Assembly: GCA_028015205.1 (NCBI GenBank)
Contig: CM051511.1
Span: 3,534,001-3,598,000 of the forward strand
Reading direction: 5' to 3'
From: Mytilisepta virgata
Taxonomy: Eukaryota > Mollusca > Bivalvia > Mytilida > Mytilidae
Length of the DNA: 64,000 bases
Below, one piece after another: positions 60,020 to 64,000 of this stretch. Position numbers and translations under genes: made by a program. The notes beneath the pieces were generated by a model. It worked only from the letters and a program-made list of their open reading frames with translations, had not been told where the DNA came from and searched no databases. Numbering within the stretch: position 1 is the stretch's first letter; every line of letters begins with the position of its first letter.

Positions 60020-61473
60020 GTTACATTAACATTTTTGTATTTTCTATCATTTACTGAGGTACATGTATGCATCAATACTGCTGCATACACAAGTAATATC
60101 TACGTATGATATTTTTATTTTTACATCACTGGAAGGAATAGACTTATTACACTAACAATGAATCATAATGCCTTAGATGTAAATCCCAAAGTATTAAGAT
60201 TACTGCAACTAAATAAATCCTGGGTAAGTAGAATAAATATAGACTTACTGTGAAATGCTACCCATGTCAGACATTTTATATTCTGTCAAATTCTATTGTT
60301 CTCCAAAATAGTTCTGATATACTGATAAAATGAGTCAGAACTCCAAATACCAACTGATTTCTACATTCTCTATAAATGAATGTGTGACTTTTTCACAGGA
60401 ACATTTTAAGTTGCGGAATGTACTCAATACTGGTCTTACAGACCTAGAGTAGTCTTAACAATTAGCAGTTCTCTCCAATAAGCTTGTTATACCAGCACCA
60501 TTAGATAAAGTAATGTCTACCATATTTAATATTAAAAAAAGATACATGTATATTGGATTAAGGATGTTCGCTTGTCATGTATTTGAATTTTTGTCAGATG
60601 TTCAGAATCCTCTGGTTTTATCCATTTGAATGCAATAAATTATTTTTCCCGCTATTAAACATCCATTCTTCTTTCACAAATCTTTTGCATAAAGAATAAT
60701 AAGCCGTTTGTAAAAATTTTATAAAATCCTTATTATTATTTAACATGTTTAATGGTTTTTGAGAAATAAAACTTGTCAATGATAAAGCTATGTAAAATCA
60801 AGAGGGCAAATTTTTCCCGCCAAATTTTCAATGGCTTATATCTTAAAAACAAGCACATGGACCTATAATTTTTTTTAACTCTTTTAGTGTCTTTATTAAT
60901 CTACTATCAATATTTACCAGTGTTATGAGAAGCTTGTTATTTTGAAACTGAGTAGCGAACATTCTTAATTCAATAAATAGTTGATATCTTTATTGCCGTT
61001 CTTTATCTTACAGTCAGAGTGAGGCTATCGACACATGATTATTAACTGTTTGGAGACTTTTTAACATGACTTTCACTTATAGGTAAATATCTTTATATCC
61101 TACTTTATACTGTATATTCAATAACACAAACATAAGGGGAGGTAATAAATTTTGACAAGCATAAGGGGAGGTAATAAATTCTAAATTGGAAAGGGTAATT
61201 AATAATGTAATACAAAACTGTAGTGACAAAATTAAAAGTTGACTTTTGTTACAGTATCTCACAATTTGAGATAAAGGAAGTATGAGATATCAGGCTTAAA
61301 TATAGTAAAGAGTGTTATGTTATTACATGTAACTTAAATCATTTGGACGTATTGAGAATTTTGATATAAACAAGTTTGACATTATGAAATTCAACTGTGT
61401 ATACCCCAAAAAATGTCAATGAATTGTACATGTAAGACACAATACACAATATTATATTATCAGAATTCAAATA
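60020..61473. other. Probable 3' flank or UTR of the zinc-finger gene, no other gene seen
   Basis: AT-rich sequence without domains. It contains a short direct repeat near 61133-61180 (CATAAGGGGAGGTAATAAAT twice). Canonical polyadenylation was not located close to the stop. Confidence 0.4.
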
Positions 61474-64000
61474 TTACTGATGGACATTTTCTACATGCTC
61501 CATGACCTGAAGAGAGGTCAAAAACCCTTCATCACAGAAACTACACTTATAAGAATTTTGTCTATGACTTTGATCCATATGTCTAGATAAATGCCATTTT
61601 GATAAAAATTCCCGCTGGCACACTAAACACTTAACCTTAGTCTTTACTTTGTTATGATTTCGCATATGAAGATCAAGATCTGTAGCAGTTTTGCTTATAT
61701 GTAAACAGAATGGACATTCAAACCAATCTCCACTAGCAATATCTAAAGTTTTCTTAAAATTTGGTATCCTATGTGCATTAATATTACTTTGCGTGCATTT
61801 TCTATCCACAGATGAATTTTTAGAAACTTGCCTCAAATTTGTTTTAGAAGTGGTCTCCTTTTCAATTTCTTCATTTCCAATTTCATCAGTTTCATAATAT
61901 GCAGATGATTCACTATCAGAAGAAGTTGCAGAATCAGTTTCTGAATCATTGTTGTGTAAGTTTGAATATGCATACATATGGTCCTGAGCAATGGTATCAA
62001 TCGAAGAACTGTGGTTAGTTTGAGCTTCTGGATCAGTTGATGGTGTTGATACAGCATTTGTTGGTATCTGTATATTTTGTAAACTTTTTGCAGTTGGCGA
62101 CGGATTCTGATCAGAAATAGTCTCTTTTTTGAACATTCCAACACTTTGAATTTTATTCAAGTCAATAGATTTCAATCCTTGATTACCAGTAGATGCTGAA
62201 CATACGTCCATTAATTCTATATTCCCAAACTTTAAATTTCTGGAGTCCTGCAAGTTGTACATTCTTTTGTTTTGCAGAACACCTGATGGTTTTTGAATGG
62301 AGAAATTTCCTGATGATACAGTATTGTCTAGTTTTTCTAGATTTCCACCATTACTTTTTTCTTTCTTGTCGACTTCTATTTTGAACACATATGGGCCTTG
62401 CATGTGTAAGGTGATATGATGCAACAAGAACTGAGAATTCGGAAAACGAGACAAACATATTCCACACTGAAATGGTATATGGTCTAAACTAGCATTCTTT
62501 TTTATACCTGAACAAATTATTGGTTCTTCTTTTACATAGTTGTCTCCCTTGGGCAGGTCTAAATTAGATTTGCTAGCAGGTACAGCATTTGTCTTCAAAT
62601 GAGAATAAAGAACTGAATAAAGGCTCTTTTTTGTCATTTCAGAGATATGTTCATTTTCATGATCCCTTAAGAATGGTACATTTACAAAAGGCTGGCCACA
62701 CACATTACATTCTGGAAAAGATGCAAGTTTGTATAGATTGGACATATCAAGTTCTGTGTGTTTTTGTAAGTGAGAAATAAGAAATTTTGACCTTGGAAAG
62801 TATTGACCACATATCTTGCATTTGTACCGGTCCTTCAGTCTCAACACTTCACCTAAGTGTTTAACTAAATGAAAATTCATCACAGCTCCTTCTCCATATG
62901 ATGATGGACAATATTTACAGCAATATTTTGGAAGTGTATTATTATCTAAAGATGAAAATTTCTGAATTTCACCCATTTTATTTATAATTGCAATTGGTTT
63001 CTTTTTCTTCAATAACACTTTCTCTCTTAGTTTTTTTGTTATTTCTGACTGGATTTTCCTTTCTACTGCATTTTTTTCTCTCATCATCTTAAGATTTTTC
63101 AAAACTTCTTGTCGATTTCTGAATTTATTTTGTATTCCATCATGCAAGTCAAGTTCCTGTTTAACTTCCTGCTCATTCGGATCATTAGATGGTTCTTGCT
63201 TTACTCCCGTGCATGTCTCTTCATGTTTTAAAACTTGTTTCTCCCGATAAAACCACTTTGTACATTTTGAGCAATGATAAATTTGACTACTTTTTAATTC
63301 CCTTTTCAAGGAACAATCTGAACTTGCTAAGTTTTCTTCAATTTGACTAGAATCTGTTTCAAACGACATGTTTCTATATGGCAATGTCCTTGAAAATTTA
63401 GATTTTATTTCATTGTCCTTCTCTGTATTATCGGTTGAGTTTTTGTCATCATTTATTTCATTTCTTACACCTGATTCACTTTTTTCTTCACTTTCAATAG
63501 AACACTTTCCAAGAGGCATCTTATGTTTCATTTTCTTCATTTGTTTCTTTTCTTTTGTATTAAAATCATTATGATGGCAATTTCTTACATGTGAAGCCAT
63601 GGCTTGCTGTATTCGGAACTTTCTGCTACAATACGCACATTTGTAAATTTGATTTCCGTGACTGTCATAATAAACTTTGGCCTTCTTCTTTTTGAAAATA
63701 GCCTTCTTATCACTGTCATATTCCTTTCTGACCAGAATTTGTTTTTCCGCAGTATGACACATACGACAATGAATAGCAATCTCTTGTGATCGGTAGAACT
63801 TACAGTCACAATACTTACACTGATACATATTTTTGTGTCTTTCTTTGAGGTGGTTTTGTAATGAACCATAATTTGAAAGTTTTGTACAGCAATATCTACA
63901 CTGATAGAGGCCATCAGGTGTCATTGAAAACTCTGACGTGGGACAAAGTCCATTTTCCGTAGGAGTATAGTCTTCTCTTGGCTGTTCACTGTTTCCATCC
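61474..64000 (-). CDS. C2H2 zinc-finger protein, at least 11 fingers (5' end beyond window)
   Basis: The reading frame is open from the stop at 61474 to the window edge. The Met at 63924 is internal: 25 further codons (ending LCPTSEFS) precede it, so the true start lies beyond 64000. At least 841 residues are present. Fingers seen: three near the N-terminus (YQCRYCCTKLSNYGSLQNHL and two more, some with C-H or H-C variants), then YHCSKCTKWFYREK. Next come YCCKYCPSSYGEG, YKCKICGQYFPRSK, ECNVCGQPFVNV and FQCGICLSRFPNSQ, and three at the C-terminus (FECPFCLHISK, VKCLVCQREFLSK, YKCSFCDEGFLTS). Linkers between groups are long and acidic or Ser-rich (residues like ETDSATSSDSESSAYYETDE), not the TGEKP type. 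It is probably a nuclear DNA-binding regulator; no orthologue recognised. Confidence 0.88.
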   Translation of the reverse strand, partial: DGNSEQPREDYTPTENGLCPTSEFSMTPDGLYQCRYCCTKLSNYGSLQNHLKERHKNMYQCKYCDCKFYRSQEIAIHCRMCHTAEKQILVRKEYDSDKKAIFKKKKAKVYYDSHGNQIYKCAYCSRKFRIQQAMASHVRNCHHNDFNTKEKKQMKKMKHKMPLGKCSIESEEKSESGVRNEINDDKNSTDNTEKDNEIKSKFSRTLPYRNMSFETDSSQIEENLASSDCSLKRELKSSQIYHCSKCTKWFYREKQVLKHEETCTGVKQEPSNDPNEQEVKQELDLHDGIQNKFRNRQEVLKNLKMMREKNAVERKIQSEITKKLREKVLLKKKKPIAIINKMGEIQKFSSLDNNTLPKYCCKYCPSSYGEGAVMNFHLVKHLGEVLRLKDRYKCKICGQYFPRSKFLISHLQKHTELDMSNLYKLASFPECNVCGQPFVNVPFLRDHENEHISEMTKKSLYSVLYSHLKTNAVPASKSNLDLPKGDNYVKEEPIICSGIKKNASLDHIPFQCGICLSRFPNSQFLLHHITLHMQGPYVFKIEVDKKEKSNGGNLEKLDNTVSSGNFSIQKPSGVLQNKRMYNLQDSRNLKFGNIELMDVCSASTGNQGLKSIDLNKIQSVGMFKKETISDQNPSPTAKSLQNIQIPTNAVSTPSTDPEAQTNHSSSIDTIAQDHMYAYSNLHNNDSETDSATSSDSESSAYYETDEIGNEEIEKETTSKTNLRQVSKNSSVDRKCTQSNINAHRIPNFKKTLDIASGDWFECPFCLHISKTATDLDLHMRNHNKVKTKVKCLVCQREFLSKWHLSRHMDQSHRQNSYKCSFCDEGFLTSLQVMEHVENVHQ

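Noticed and set aside
61691..63914. Shadow ORFs on both strands across the zinc-finger gene
   Set aside because: They overlap the intact zinc-finger frame and lack domains.

Overview
The window looks like nuclear DNA of a marine bivalve, most probably a mussel-type (Mytilus-like) mollusc. This is inferred, not proven. The reasons are AT-rich sequence, GT/AG introns, genes typical of molluscs (a twin-TIR Toll-like receptor, a Shaw-like Kv channel, a discoidin-type lectin, a short VWC-like secreted protein), and many dispersed repeats, foldbacks, tRNA-derived SINEs, Penelope-like and LINE fragments.

Layout. 983-1972 (+) holds a short protocadherin-like ORF. 6574-7044 and 15609-16637 (+) are two exons of one Shaw-like voltage-gated K+ channel (499 aa), joined in phase 0 across an 8.6 kb repeat-bearing intron. 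17-19.5 kb is repeats: an 80-bp duplication, a 62-bp satellite and a TTA-flanked MITE. 19.9-24.1 kb (-) has the last two exons of a cysteine-rich, probably secreted protein and, upstream of them, one exon of a PRDM-type SET domain; all the intron phases are compatible. 24.2-31.8 kb is a transposon nest: a decayed Tx1/L1-type LINE (-) is split by a 2,755-bp palindromic element that has CACAGTG ends and a 5-bp target duplication. 32-39 kb is repeats, including a complete tRNA-derived SINE with 12-bp target duplications. 39655-43005 (-) is an intact 1,116-aa LRR receptor with two TIR domains. 45342-45590 (-) is a possible decayed IL-17-like sequence. 48.3-48.8 kb is a 31-bp satellite. 50916-52716 (-) is a three-exon secreted coiled-coil plus discoidin/F-type-lectin-like gene. 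52.8-60 kb is repeats. 61474-64000 (-) is a C2H2 zinc-finger gene with at least 11 fingers, running off the window.

How the genes relate. There is no operon-like organisation; these are independent eukaryotic genes. The Toll-like receptor, the lectin-like gene, the cysteine-rich gene and the possible IL-17 relic would all fit innate recognition or extracellular defence, but their proximity may be chance. The most unusual material is mobile DNA: the CACAGTG-ended palindromic element (Transib/RAG-like in its termini and duplication length), its nested inverted 21-bp arrays, a repeat family whose two copies differ in the number of an internal 31-bp unit, and several hairpin-forming elements.

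All exon junctions were read by eye from splice consensus and phase. No transcript, database search or alignment was available.
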